From Lewinella sp. IMCC34191 (GTDB lineage: Bacteria > Bacteroidota > Bacteroidia > Chitinophagales > Saprospiraceae), in the NCBI RefSeq assembly GCF_003390935.1, contig NZ_QNQZ01000003.1, forward strand, positions 372,001-436,000: a stretch of 64,000 nucleotides of DNA, given 5' to 3'. Position 1 is the first letter of the stretch; each line of letters opens with the position of its first letter. Position numbers and translations under genes: made by a program. This document shows, piece by piece, positions 35,303-43,082 of this stretch. Below the pieces are notes generated by a model. That model had not been told where the DNA came from and did not search any database. It saw only the letters and a list, made by a program, of their open reading frames with translations.

Positions 35303-36265
35303 ATGAAGAAGATCGGAATCCTCTACGGCCGCGAACGCTCCTTTCCCCCCGCCCTCGTGCAACGCATCAACGACAAGAACGTAGACGGCATCACCGCCGA
35401 GCCGGTCAAAATCGATAAGGTAGGTCAGGGCCTCAATCCGGGCTACGCCGTCATCATCGACCGCATCAGCCAGGACGTCCCCTTCTACCGAGCCATGCTG
35501 AAAAACGCCGCCGCCACGGGTACCGCCGTCATTAACAACCCCTTCTGGTGGAGCGCTGACGAGAAATTCTTCAATAATGTACTAGCTGTCGGTCCGGCCG
35601 GCGTGCCCGTACCCAAAACCGTGCTCCTACCCAGCAACGACCATCCCGATGACACCTCCGACGAGAGCTTCATCAACATGGCTTACCCGCTGGACTGGCA
35701 AAGCATCTTCAACTACATCGGCTGGCCCGCCTTCATGAAGCCCCACGCCGGCGGTGGGTGGAAGAGCGTCTACAAACTCGACAATCCGGACCAGCTCTGG
35801 AAGGCACATAAAGAAACCGGCCAGCTCGTCATGATGCTGCAGGAGGCCATCGACTTCACCAGCTACTTCCGCTGCTACTGCATCGGCGGCAAGCACGTCA
35901 AGATCATGCACTACGAGCCCCGCAACGAGTTTCTCAACCGCTATAAGGTCCACCACGACGTCAGCGACGAGCTATTGGGCACCATTCACGACTACGTGAT
36001 CAAGTTGAATAAGTGGCTCGGCTACGACTTCAATACCGTCGAATTCGCCGTCCGGGACGGTATACCCTACGCCATCGACTTTTGCAATCCCGCCCCCGAC
36101 GCCGACAAATTCAGCGTAGGCGAGGAAAACTTCGAATGGGTCATCGAGACCTCCGCCAATTACGCCATCGAGCGCGCCCAGCAACAGCAACATGGCCGTG
36201 ACAACCTCACCTGGGGCGAGTACATCCGCAAGGCGGTGAACGGCAGCTACGAATTTGGAAAGTAG
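35303..36265 (+). CDS. ATP-grasp-fold protein of unknown substrate
   Basis: 320 residues, no signal peptide. The sequence fits the ATP-grasp fold: an N-terminal alpha/beta part (MKKIGILYGRERSFPPAL), the ATP-binding lobe with PAFMKPHAGGGWKSVYKL (Lys and Gly-rich loop, about residues 150-167), QEAIDF as the hinge strand, and a C-terminal lobe with NTVEFAVRDGIPYAIDFCNPAP holding the metal-binding Glu and Asn. Such enzymes make an acyl-phosphate and ligate it to an amine (RimK, glutathione synthase, D-Ala ligase types). Substrate is unknown and no partner gene is adjacent. It is followed by a repeat-filled convergent spacer. Confidence 0.85.
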   Translation: MKKIGILYGRERSFPPALVQRINDKNVDGITAEPVKIDKVGQGLNPGYAVIIDRISQDVPFYRAMLKNAAATGTAVINNPFWWSADEKFFNNVLAVGPAGVPVPKTVLLPSNDHPDDTSDESFINMAYPLDWQSIFNYIGWPAFMKPHAGGGWKSVYKLDNPDQLWKAHKETGQLVMMLQEAIDFTSYFRCYCIGGKHVKIMHYEPRNEFLNRYKVHHDVSDELLGTIHDYVIKLNKWLGYDFNTVEFAVRDGIPYAIDFCNPAPDADKFSVGEENFEWVIETSANYAIERAQQQQHGRDNLTWGEYIRKAVNGSYEFGK

Positions 36266-36823
36266 ACTCGCTGTCGCTCGTGGTAGAGGTTCGCTATCGC
36301 TCACTATAGAGACTCCCGTTGGTCGCTGCAGAGATTCGCTTCGCTCTCGGTAGAGGCTCGCTATCGCTCGCGGTAGACTGGCGCTTGCCCCCGGCCCCGT
36401 GCATTTTCTGCTACTCCAGTCATTCCATCTACCGCCGAAGGCATCTACCACCACCGCAGGGAGCATCTACCGCCGTCAGGCTTCTACCGCGACCGCAGGG
36501 AGCTCTAAGCCGCAGGCTCTACCGCGACCGCAGGGAGCATCTACCGCCGTCAGGCATCTACCGCGACCGCAGGGAGCTCTAAGCCGCAGGCTCTACCGCG
36601 ACCGCAGGGAGCATCTACCGCCGTCAGGCATCTACCGCGACCGCAGGGAGCTCTAAGCCGCAGGCATCTACCGCGACCGCAGGGAGCATCTACCGCCGTC
36701 AGGCTTCTACCACGACCGCAGGGAGCTCTAAGCCGCAGGCATCTACCGCGACCGCAGGGAGTTCTAAGCCGCAGGCCTCTACCGCGACCGCAGGGAGCTC
36801 TAAAAACCGACCGCAGGAAACCT
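36266..36823. repeat. Repeat-filled convergent spacer: TCGCT-rich block and ~74-bp tandem array
   Basis: 36270-36376 holds a run of variants of TCGCTATCGCTCGCGGTAGA. From 36416 to 36823 a higher-order array follows, made of two alternating modules, CTACCGCGACCGCAGGGAGC and either TCTAAGCCGCAG or TCTACCGCCGTCAGGC. The best repeats are 74 bp apart (for example 36515 and 36589). The core GCGACCGCAGGGAGC recurs at 54446 and, with one change and inverted, near 59789. Long frames in it come from repetition and should not be called genes. Confidence 0.88.
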
Positions 36824-37228
36824 CTACCCAACCTTATCCACAAACAGCTTGTGATCCAGCGACAACCGTCCCGGACCGGCGATGAGGATGGCGGTAGCGA
36901 CAACGGCGTAGTTCATCGGGTTGGCGATACGTCCCCAGGGGTCGCCGGCGGCGTAATGTACCAGTAGAGCAGCGACCAGCATCGTAATGATGTACGGAAT
37001 CGTGGCCAGGCGAGTGAAAAGACCCAGCGCGATGAGTATACCGCCGATGAATTCCGCGCCCGCGGCCAGGATGAGACTGAGCGTAGGGCCTACGCCGATC
37101 GGGTCACCGAACTCGAAATTGCCGTTGATGACTTTCAGCATTTTGGGCCATCCGTGGGCGAAAGCCATTTCCAGGCCGAACCAAACGCGAAGAATGAAGA
37201 GGGCTATGTCGATATTTCCTTTTGTCAT
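36824..37228 (-). CDS. DoxX-family membrane protein
   Basis: 134 residues from ATG 37228 (upstream in-frame starts add a polar stretch and are unlikely). Four hydrophobic segments at about 5-22, 43-65, 70-90 and 98-118 with the signature GWPKMLKV in the first loop and FIGGILIALGLFTRLATI. DoxX-like proteins are small quinone-linked or redox-related membrane proteins (MauE/DoxX group); no partner subunit is adjacent. Ends in LSLDHKLFVDKVG, as in many family members. The repeat array ends directly at its stop codon. Confidence 0.88.
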   Translation of the reverse strand: MTKGNIDIALFILRVWFGLEMAFAHGWPKMLKVINGNFEFGDPIGVGPTLSLILAAGAEFIGGILIALGLFTRLATIPYIITMLVAALLVHYAAGDPWGRIANPMNYAVVATAILIAGPGRLSLDHKLFVDKVG

Positions 37229-37377
37229 ACGGAATAAGCGTTGTGTTTTAAGAAGATGGGTTCCGGGAAGCTCGAAAAGTTGGCATGAGATGCAAGTATT
37301 CTGTTTGGGAGACCGATCCTCACTTTTCGCCGTCACCCTAGAAAGTCGGCCGGGCCGGAAAGCATCACAGGATTTTG

Positions 37378-37818
37378 TTATTGGTTTTTGAAATCCTGCT
37401 GAATAGCCTTCCAGAGCGCGCCGGCGGCACGATTGTCACCGGCATCTTTCGTCTGCTCAATGTATTCCAGGCCATCGGCGAGAAGGTAAGTGACGCCGGC
37501 CAGGGAAACCGGAAAATAGTTGGCGACGTCAATATGCAGGCCGAGCCGATCGGTCGTATAGCCGAAAAGGATGACCTTGGTTACTTTCAACTCCCGGATG
37601 AGTCCGGTGAGGTCAAGATCGTCGCTTGCCGGCCACTCCAGGAGGTGCAGTTGCGTGCCGGGATCGCGGTACCCCGCGGCGGCAAGAATACGCCCCAGAA
37701 AGGCGCGCCGGGCCAATTCACCGTGGTACACTACCAGCAGGTCCAGCTGTCGTTCGGGGCTGAGTTGCTGTAGGGCTTGCCGGTATTCGGGCTGGCCAAT
37801 AAGTCGGAACGGTAGCAT
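37378..37818 (-). CDS. Unknown cytoplasmic protein
   Basis: 146 residues, no signal peptide or membrane helix. It looks like an alpha/beta fold: LDLLVVYHGELARRAFLG, LKVTKVILFGYTTDRLGLH and FPVSLAGVTYLLADGLEYI are alternate strand/helix segments. No motif recognised. It precedes the DoxX gene by 149 bases on the same strand, so the two might be co-transcribed, with a possible hairpin between. The start at ATG 37818 is the only good candidate. Confidence 0.65.
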   Translation of the reverse strand: MLPFRLIGQPEYRQALQQLSPERQLDLLVVYHGELARRAFLGRILAAAGYRDPGTQLHLLEWPASDDLDLTGLIRELKVTKVILFGYTTDRLGLHIDVANYFPVSLAGVTYLLADGLEYIEQTKDAGDNRAAGALWKAIQQDFKNQ

Positions 37819-37918
37819 GCGGTAAATATACGCGTCCGGTACGGGCCGCCGGGAGGGAGATCAAAAAACTAGATCGTACCTTCCCGCTTCCCTACCTTTA
37901 CACCAAATATTGACCCCG

Positions 37919-38986
37919 ATGACTACGGCCACCAGCAACATCCGCGTAGAGCGCGTCCAGCAATCCCGCCTCCAGGACGTCGACTTCAGCAACCTGCCCT
38001 TCGGCAAGATCTTCAGCGACCACATGTTCGTCAGCGACTACCGCGACGGGGAGTGGACGGACGATCGCATCATTCCCTTCGGGCACTTCACGATGCATCC
38101 GGCCAGCATGGTTTTGCACTACGGCCAGGCCATCTTCGAGGGTATGAAAGCCAGCGTGCACGAGGACGGAACCCCCATGCTCATGCGCCCCGAGGAGCAC
38201 GCCAAGCGACTCAACGCCAGCGCCCGCCGCATGATGATGGCGGAGTTTCCGGAAGACCGCTTCGTGGAAGCCGTCAGCCAGTTGGTGGCCATGGACAAAG
38301 ACTGGATCCCCCCGCAGGAAGGCAGCGCACTCTACCTGCGCCCGTATATGTACGCCACCGACGAATTCATCGGCGTCCGCCCCAGCGAGACTTACCGCTT
38401 CTGCATTTTCACCGCTCCCGTTGGCCCCTACTACGCTAAGCCGGTCCGCCTGGTCGTAGAAGAAAAATACGTGCGTGCCACCCCCGGCGGCACGGGAGAA
38501 GCAAAGGCGGCGGGCAACTACGCCGGTAGCCTCCGTGCGGTCCACGAGGCCAACGCCAAAGGCTTCGACCAGGTCCTCTGGATGGGCGTGGAGAACAAGC
38601 AGCAGATCCAGGAGGTCGGCACGATGAACGTCTTCTTCGTCATCGACGGCGAAGTAATTACGCCCGTCACCGACGGCGCCATCCTCAAGGGAATCACCCG
38701 GAAGATGTTCATCGACATTCTAAAGGGAAAAGGCATCCCCGTCAGCGAGCGCCTGATCACCATCGACGAGGTGGTCGACGCCTTCGAAGCGGGCAAACTG
38801 CAGGAGATCTTCGGTGCCGGCACCGCCGCCGTCGTCAGCCACGTATCCGAACTTCAGTATCGCGACAAGCTCATCACCGTGCCCCCCGTTGAGGAGCGCA
38901 AAATTGGGCCCATGCTCAAGCGCCACATCGATGGCCTCCGCGTCGGCAAGGTCGAGGATACCCACGGCTGGCTGGTTCGGGTGTAA
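37919..38986 (+). CDS. ilvE: Branched-chain amino acid aminotransferase
   Basis: 355 residues from ATG 37919. An in-frame TTG at 37910 is less likely. It transfers an amino group between glutamate and branched-chain 2-oxo acids in the cytoplasm using PLP. The fold-type IV motifs are present: FGHFTMHPASMVLHYGQAIFEGMKA (split here), the PLP lysine in GEAKAAGNYA (about residue 200), and EIFGAGTAAVVSHV near the end. Length and order fit group II BCAT enzymes (about 355-365 residues). Monocistronic; the stop is followed at once by the 25-bp hairpin array. Confidence 0.95.
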   Translation: MTTATSNIRVERVQQSRLQDVDFSNLPFGKIFSDHMFVSDYRDGEWTDDRIIPFGHFTMHPASMVLHYGQAIFEGMKASVHEDGTPMLMRPEEHAKRLNASARRMMMAEFPEDRFVEAVSQLVAMDKDWIPPQEGSALYLRPYMYATDEFIGVRPSETYRFCIFTAPVGPYYAKPVRLVVEEKYVRATPGGTGEAKAAGNYAGSLRAVHEANAKGFDQVLWMGVENKQQIQEVGTMNVFFVIDGEVITPVTDGAILKGITRKMFIDILKGKGIPVSERLITIDEVVDAFEAGKLQEIFGAGTAAVVSHVSELQYRDKLITVPPVEERKIGPMLKRHIDGLRVGKVEDTHGWLVRV

Positions 38987-38988
38987 AA

Positions 38989-39089
38989 CGCGGTTTCCAA
39001 CCGCGATGTAAGAAGCGGCATCCGGCCGCGCCGTTCGATGCGGTTTCCGACCGCGATGTAAAAAGCAGTTTCCAACTGCGCTTGCCCCT
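38989..39089 (+). repeat. Tandem array of four 25-bp hairpin units with compensatory changes
   Basis: Units start at 38990, 39015, 39040 and 39065. Each begins with a hairpin with a TCC loop: GCGGTT-TCC-AACCGC, GCGGCA-TCC-GGCCGC, GCGGTT-TCC-GACCGC and GCAGTT-TCC-AACTGC. Unit 4 changes both strands of a pair (G-C to A-T), and unit 2 changes T-A to C-G, so pairing is kept while sequence drifts. Located 3 bases after the ilvE stop. Confidence 0.9.
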
Positions 39090-39690
39090 GGTGCAACCAC
39101 CCCTGCTCTCCGTACTCCTCACGCTCACCCTGCCGCCCCCCGGCCACGCCCAGGACAACCCGCAACAAATCCATTCGCGGGTGGACGATATCGTAGCCAA
39201 CGCCGGCGTCACCGCCCTTTCCACAGCCTAGATCGAAAACGTCCAGATCCAAAACAAGGTAGCCACCGGCCACGCCAACCCAGCAACCAGCAACCAGTAA
39301 CCAGCAACCAGTAACCAGCAACCAAAACCACCGTCTTATCCGCCGCTTCCCTCAGTAAACCCGTACTAGCCCTGCTCTGGTGAAGGCTACGTCTGGCTGC
39401 AGCACCTGCTGGTAGCGGTCACAGAAATCGACTCCCCCACCCCGGAACCGATTACGGTGGGCTGGGCACCCCGTCTGGCGTGGCAGCGGACCACGCGGGG
39501 CTACCCGTACTGGCACTGGGGGCACAACATTGGCTTCCGTGCCTATTTCACCATCCTACCGGCGGAAAACCGGGGGCTGGTCTTTTTCACGAACGACGGG
39601 AACTGACTGGACATCGTACCCGCAATCACGGAGTACGCGGAACTTGGCGCCCAACCCGGTTGGCGCTGGGCGGGTTACGCGAAGGACTAG
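39082..39690 (+). pseudogene. Decayed serine hydrolase (beta-lactamase family) with an internal heptamer array
   Basis: The beginning (39085-39230) reads as a signal peptide and the first mature residues (LSVLLTLTLPPPGHAQ, then IHSRVDDIVANAGVTAL) and stops. The end (39385-39690) reads GYVWLQHLLVAVTEID ... PYWHWGHNIGFRAYF, VFFTNDGN-stop-LDIVPAITEYAEL, which matches the C-terminus of class C beta-lactamase-like serine hydrolases, with a stop codon replacing a Gly codon and frameshifts before it. The central part, including the SxxK motif, is missing. The missing interior contains the heptamer array at 39280-39321. It is inactive. Family call is by the C-terminal motif. Confidence 0.75.
39280..39321. 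repeat. Heptamer tandem array within the serine hydrolase pseudogene
   Basis: Six units of CCAGCAA or CCAGTAA in the same orientation as the array at 3482-3570. The pattern CCAGCAA/CCAGTAA is shared with the right array of the four-helix-bundle gene. No four-helix-bundle gene is present here. Confidence 0.92.
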
Positions 39691-39693
39691 TAC

Positions 39694-40728
39694 TTACAAC
39701 TCCTCGCTTTCCATTTCTTCCCGCAAGCCTGCAGTCACCCGAACCTCCATATCACCGTTCTCCGCCCGCACGAGAAAGTAAGCTTCCAGATCCTGAAGCC
39801 CTTCGATCAGTGTCATGGCTTTATCCGGCCCCAGCACCATGCAGGCCGTCGCGTAGGCATCCGCCGTCGCGCAGTCTTCCGCCAGTACACTAGCACTCAA
39901 CAGGGCGTTGCGCTCCACGTAGCCGGTCAGAGGATTGATGGTGTGGCTGTACGTCTCCCCGTCCACCTCGTAGTGGTTCAGGTAATTACCGCTGGTGGCC
40001 AGGGCGCGACCTTTCTCCAGCGGAAGGGTACCCGCGGCACTGACGGCTTCCACGTTCTCCTCCGGCAGCCGGATGGCCACCCGCCAGGGCCGACCGTTTT
40101 TGGTTCCCCCGGCCCGGAATTCACCGCCGATATCGACCAAGTGGTTGGGCCTACCCCGCTCGGTCAGCAGATCGGAGATCAGATCCACGCCGTAGCCCTT
40201 GGCGCTGGCGTTGAGGTCGAGCTGTACACCGGGGCGTTGCTTAACCAGCGAATCCCCGCTTACAGACACCAGCTCATAACCTACGTTCTGCCGAATGGCG
40301 TTTAGCTCCACGGTATCGATATTATTGCTGGTTCGCTTTTCGCCGGTCCCGAACCCCCAGTAATTGACTAAGGGTGCCACGGTTGGATCGTACGCGCCTC
40401 CGGTTCGCTCCACCACCTCCGCCGCCAGTTCCAGATTAGGCTGGAAGTGCTGCGTACCGGCCAGCGACACCCCCTTCTGACTATCGTTGAACTGGCTGAT
40501 CGTACTTTCCTCCACCCACGGTGATAGTTCGAGGTTGTAGGCATCCAGCAGGCTGTCGACGCTTTCCTCCAAACCGTCGAGGCGTGCGCCCAGGTAGGTG
40601 ATCCGGTAATAGCTCCCCATGGCCTCCCCGCTCAGCTGGTGGGCTGCCAGGTACTCGTCCGGGCTGGTGTTGTCACAGGCGCTGAGAATCAGGAACAGGG
40701 CGGCGAACGCGCAGAAAAATGCTTTCAT
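39694..40728 (-). CDS. apbE: FAD:protein FMN transferase, lipoprotein
   Basis: 344 residues. The lipobox LILSAC gives a lipid-anchored periplasmic enzyme. The ApbE features are in order: GSYYRITYLG, the Thr/Ser-rich YDPTVAPLVNYWGFG, LDLNASAKGYGVDLI, LVDIGGEFRAGG (the FAD-binding glycine-rich loop) and the C-terminal DCATADAYATACMVLG. ApbE attaches FMN through a phosphoester bond to a Thr in proteins such as NqrB/NqrC and RnfG; none of these is in the window. It converges with ilvE across the pseudogene. The location near GH43 genes is probably incidental. Confidence 0.94.
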   Translation of the reverse strand: MKAFFCAFAALFLILSACDNTSPDEYLAAHQLSGEAMGSYYRITYLGARLDGLEESVDSLLDAYNLELSPWVEESTISQFNDSQKGVSLAGTQHFQPNLELAAEVVERTGGAYDPTVAPLVNYWGFGTGEKRTSNNIDTVELNAIRQNVGYELVSVSGDSLVKQRPGVQLDLNASAKGYGVDLISDLLTERGRPNHLVDIGGEFRAGGTKNGRPWRVAIRLPEENVEAVSAAGTLPLEKGRALATSGNYLNHYEVDGETYSHTINPLTGYVERNALLSASVLAEDCATADAYATACMVLGPDKAMTLIEGLQDLEAYFLVRAENGDMEVRVTAGLREEMESEEL

Positions 40729-40784
40729 GGAACGGGATACGGACTTTGGTATCCAACCCCCGAGTCGCCCGGCGGTTCGCCAGT

Positions 40785-41819
40785 CTATTTCAAGGGTCGG
40801 GCGCTGACCCCGGTGAAGGTCATGTCAACCGGGCGGATGGTGCCATCCTCATTGAAGTACATCCGGTCGATGCAGGTTACCCGGTGGTCACGGTCTTCGT
40901 TCGGAATGGGCCGGCGGTGGTAGATCATGTACCAATCGTCCGTTTCGGGTATCTGGATGGCGCTGTTGTGCCCGGCGCCCGTTGCAACGGTGGTGTCCGC
41001 TTCCAGAATCGTCCCCACGCGGTCGAACGGGCCGAGGGGTGAATCGGCCATGCCGTAAGCCACTTTATAGGTCGAATTGGTCCAGCCACCCTCGGACCAC
41101 ATCAGATAATAGGTGCCATTGCGGCGAAACAGGAAAGGGCCTTCTACATAATTCTCGGGCGTGATCTCGTGAAACAATTGCCCATCCTCCCAGGGAATAA
41201 AGCCGTTGAAGTCCTCGTTTAGCCGCCCGATATTGCAGTGCCCCCACCCGCCGTAGTAGATGTAGTGGGTGCCGTCCACGTCGCGGTACACGAACTGGTC
41301 GATGGGTTGGGCATCGTGGTAGAAGGAGTCGATCAGGGGACCGCCGATGTGATCGGTATACGGCCCACCCGGTGCATCGGCCACGGCCACCCCGATGCCG
41401 CCGTAATGATCGATGTCGTCGTCCGGATTCCAGCCCGGACGGCTGGGGCGTTGCACGTCATTACCGGCAAAGAAGATGTAATATTTGCCGTCCTTCTCGA
41501 TGGCCGCAGGCGCCCACATCGCCTGCCGCACCCAGGGTACGATGGTGGTGTCGAGTACGCGCTCGTGTTTCGTCCAGTTCACCAGGTCGGTAGACGAAAA
41601 GGCGTCCAGGTGCAGCTGATCCCGATAGGCCGCCGAATAGGTAGGGAAGATCCAGTATTCGTCACCAAAAACTACCCCCTCCGGATCGGCGTACCAGCCC
41701 GGAAAGATCGGGTTACCGGAGGTGGCGTCCGCGGTGGTTTCTTCCCCTCCGCCTTCGGCGGACCGGCAACCGGCAAGTAGAATGGTACTAACACAGAGGA
41801 GGCCTAAAATTCGATACAT
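40785..41819 (-). CDS. GH43-like glycoside hydrolase, lipoprotein
   Basis: 344 residues. The lipobox LLAGC anchors it at the outer or inner membrane. The mature part has five-bladed propeller motifs: NPIFPGWYADPEGVVFGDEYW with a catalytic-base Asp (DPE), then VDGTHYIYYGGWG and VEGPFLFRRNGTYYLMWSEGG, where the Glu of VEGP is the likely acid. This fits GH43, which includes arabinofuranosidases and xylosidases. The specific substrate cannot be told from sequence. Gene at the downstream end of the minus-strand utilization locus. Confidence 0.87.
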   Translation of the reverse strand: MYRILGLLCVSTILLAGCRSAEGGGEETTADATSGNPIFPGWYADPEGVVFGDEYWIFPTYSAAYRDQLHLDAFSSTDLVNWTKHERVLDTTIVPWVRQAMWAPAAIEKDGKYYIFFAGNDVQRPSRPGWNPDDDIDHYGGIGVAVADAPGGPYTDHIGGPLIDSFYHDAQPIDQFVYRDVDGTHYIYYGGWGHCNIGRLNEDFNGFIPWEDGQLFHEITPENYVEGPFLFRRNGTYYLMWSEGGWTNSTYKVAYGMADSPLGPFDRVGTILEADTTVATGAGHNSAIQIPETDDWYMIYHRRPIPNEDRDHRVTCIDRMYFNEDGTIRPVDMTFTGVSARPLK

Positions 41820-41993
41820 TGAATAAGCTGCTAGTTCGTTAGCAAGATAGTGACGACAGCCATTCGTCCGCCGAGCGCAGGGCGTTCGTCCGCCGAGCGG
41901 TAGCTCGTCTGCCGAACGCCGGGGAAGAGCTTTCCTGACGACCCGCCGGCAGACCAGCTAGCGCTGGGCGGACGGCTGATGCTGGGCGGACGG
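41820..41993. repeat. Repeat-bearing spacer: CGTCCGCCGAGCG and GCTGGGCGGACGGCT units
   Basis: TTCGTCCGCCGAGCG occurs twice (about 41862 and 41886); GGCAGACCAGC-N4-CGCTGGGCGGACGGCTGATG lies at about 41948, followed by another GCTGGGCGGACGGCT copy at 41984. The same GGCAGACCAGC block with a slightly different middle recurs at 54359-54390. This is the one array in a same-direction spacer. Confidence 0.8.
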
Positions 41994-43058
41994 CTACTCC
42001 TCGTTAAGCCGGCGGATCAGATCCGTCTCATCCTTGCGGTAAGGCGTCCCGTCCGGCCGGAAGATGTCGTGAAACCACTCGTTAGGTTCGCTCCCGTCCT
42101 CAATGGGGGTATTCCACGCGTAGATGGTATTGGACTTGCCGGCTACGAGCCCCCAATTGATGGCGCCGATGTTCTCCCGCTTCAAAATCGGCAGGATGTT
42201 CCAGAAGCGGCTGTTGTTCGTCCGGGCCATGTACTCGGTGCAGATCATCGGACGGCCGTGGGTTTTGAGCAGGTTGATGATGAGCTGGTGTTCCCGAGGC
42301 CCCTCGTACTGGTGATAGGTGAGGATATCGGAATGCTGGGCCTGAAACGTGTTAAGCTCCTGGAAGTCCCACCGCCACAGACCCACGGTCAGTGGCTGGC
42401 TCGGATTGACCTCCCGCGCCCAGGTAAATACGTTTTGCAACAGCGGCATGGACGTCGTCAGCTTATCACTGTTACCGGGTTCGTTGTACAGGTCCCACAT
42501 CAGGATCCGCTCGTCATCCGAAAAGGTGGTCAGCAAGTCCTTGACGTACTTCTCCAGCTCGGGAAAATTCTCCTCCTCCCGGGAAGCGGGATCACCGGGG
42601 TCCTGTACCCAACCGGAATTGTGCGTTCCGGGGATGGGATCGGGTTGCTCCCCGATCTGTGGCGACGTGCCCCACACGTCCTCGAAGATCACGAACATGG
42701 TAAGGATTCCGTGCCGGTCGGCAATTTCCAGGTACTGGTCCAGACGGTCCTTGAACCCCTCCGGGTCGGCCTTGTACGCCAGGCTGTGCAGGTACACGCG
42801 CATCGTGTTGAATCCAATACCCTCGGCGTAGCCCAACTCCCGATCGATGGTCTCCGGGTCGAAGGTGGCCTCCTGCCACATTTCCAGCTGGTTGATGGCC
42901 GTGCTGGGGTTAAAATTGGCTCCCGTGAGCCAGTCGTGATCCGCGTACCATTCCGCCGCCCGTTCCGGCGACCATTTATTCGTTTCCAGTACCGAATCCT
43001 GGGCGTAGCCGCTAAGCCAGCCGCAGAAGAGGATGATCGTAAGAACGTGTCGTTTCAT
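41994..43058 (-). CDS. GH5-like (cellulase-family) glycoside hydrolase, secreted
   Basis: 354 residues with a cleavable signal peptide (about 1-19, ending SGYAQ). The TIM barrel has GIGFNTMRVYLHSL near the second strand, ILMWDLYNEPGNSD with the acid/base Glu of the conserved NEP motif, and PMICTEYMARTN with the nucleophile Glu. This is the clan GH-A pattern, close to GH5 and related families. Similar proteins in Bacteroidota are often annotated as beta-1,4-xylanase or mannanase; the substrate is not clear. Part of the minus-strand utilization locus with three GH43-like genes. Confidence 0.85.
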   Translation of the reverse strand: MKRHVLTIILFCGWLSGYAQDSVLETNKWSPERAAEWYADHDWLTGANFNPSTAINQLEMWQEATFDPETIDRELGYAEGIGFNTMRVYLHSLAYKADPEGFKDRLDQYLEIADRHGILTMFVIFEDVWGTSPQIGEQPDPIPGTHNSGWVQDPGDPASREEENFPELEKYVKDLLTTFSDDERILMWDLYNEPGNSDKLTTSMPLLQNVFTWAREVNPSQPLTVGLWRWDFQELNTFQAQHSDILTYHQYEGPREHQLIINLLKTHGRPMICTEYMARTNNSRFWNILPILKRENIGAINWGLVAGKSNTIYAWNTPIEDGSEPNEWFHDIFRPDGTPYRKDETDLIRRLNEE

Positions 43059-43082
43059 TTCTTTTTAGTTTTTGCCAATCGA

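Noticed and set aside
36399-36903. Frames with CGRGR-type repeats in the 74-bp array
   Set aside because: Low-complexity translation of the tandem array; no start context or homologous feature.
39694-40728. ApbE as part of the polysaccharide locus
   Set aside because: It is on the same strand but has its own function; nothing links FMN transfer to the glycan genes in this window.
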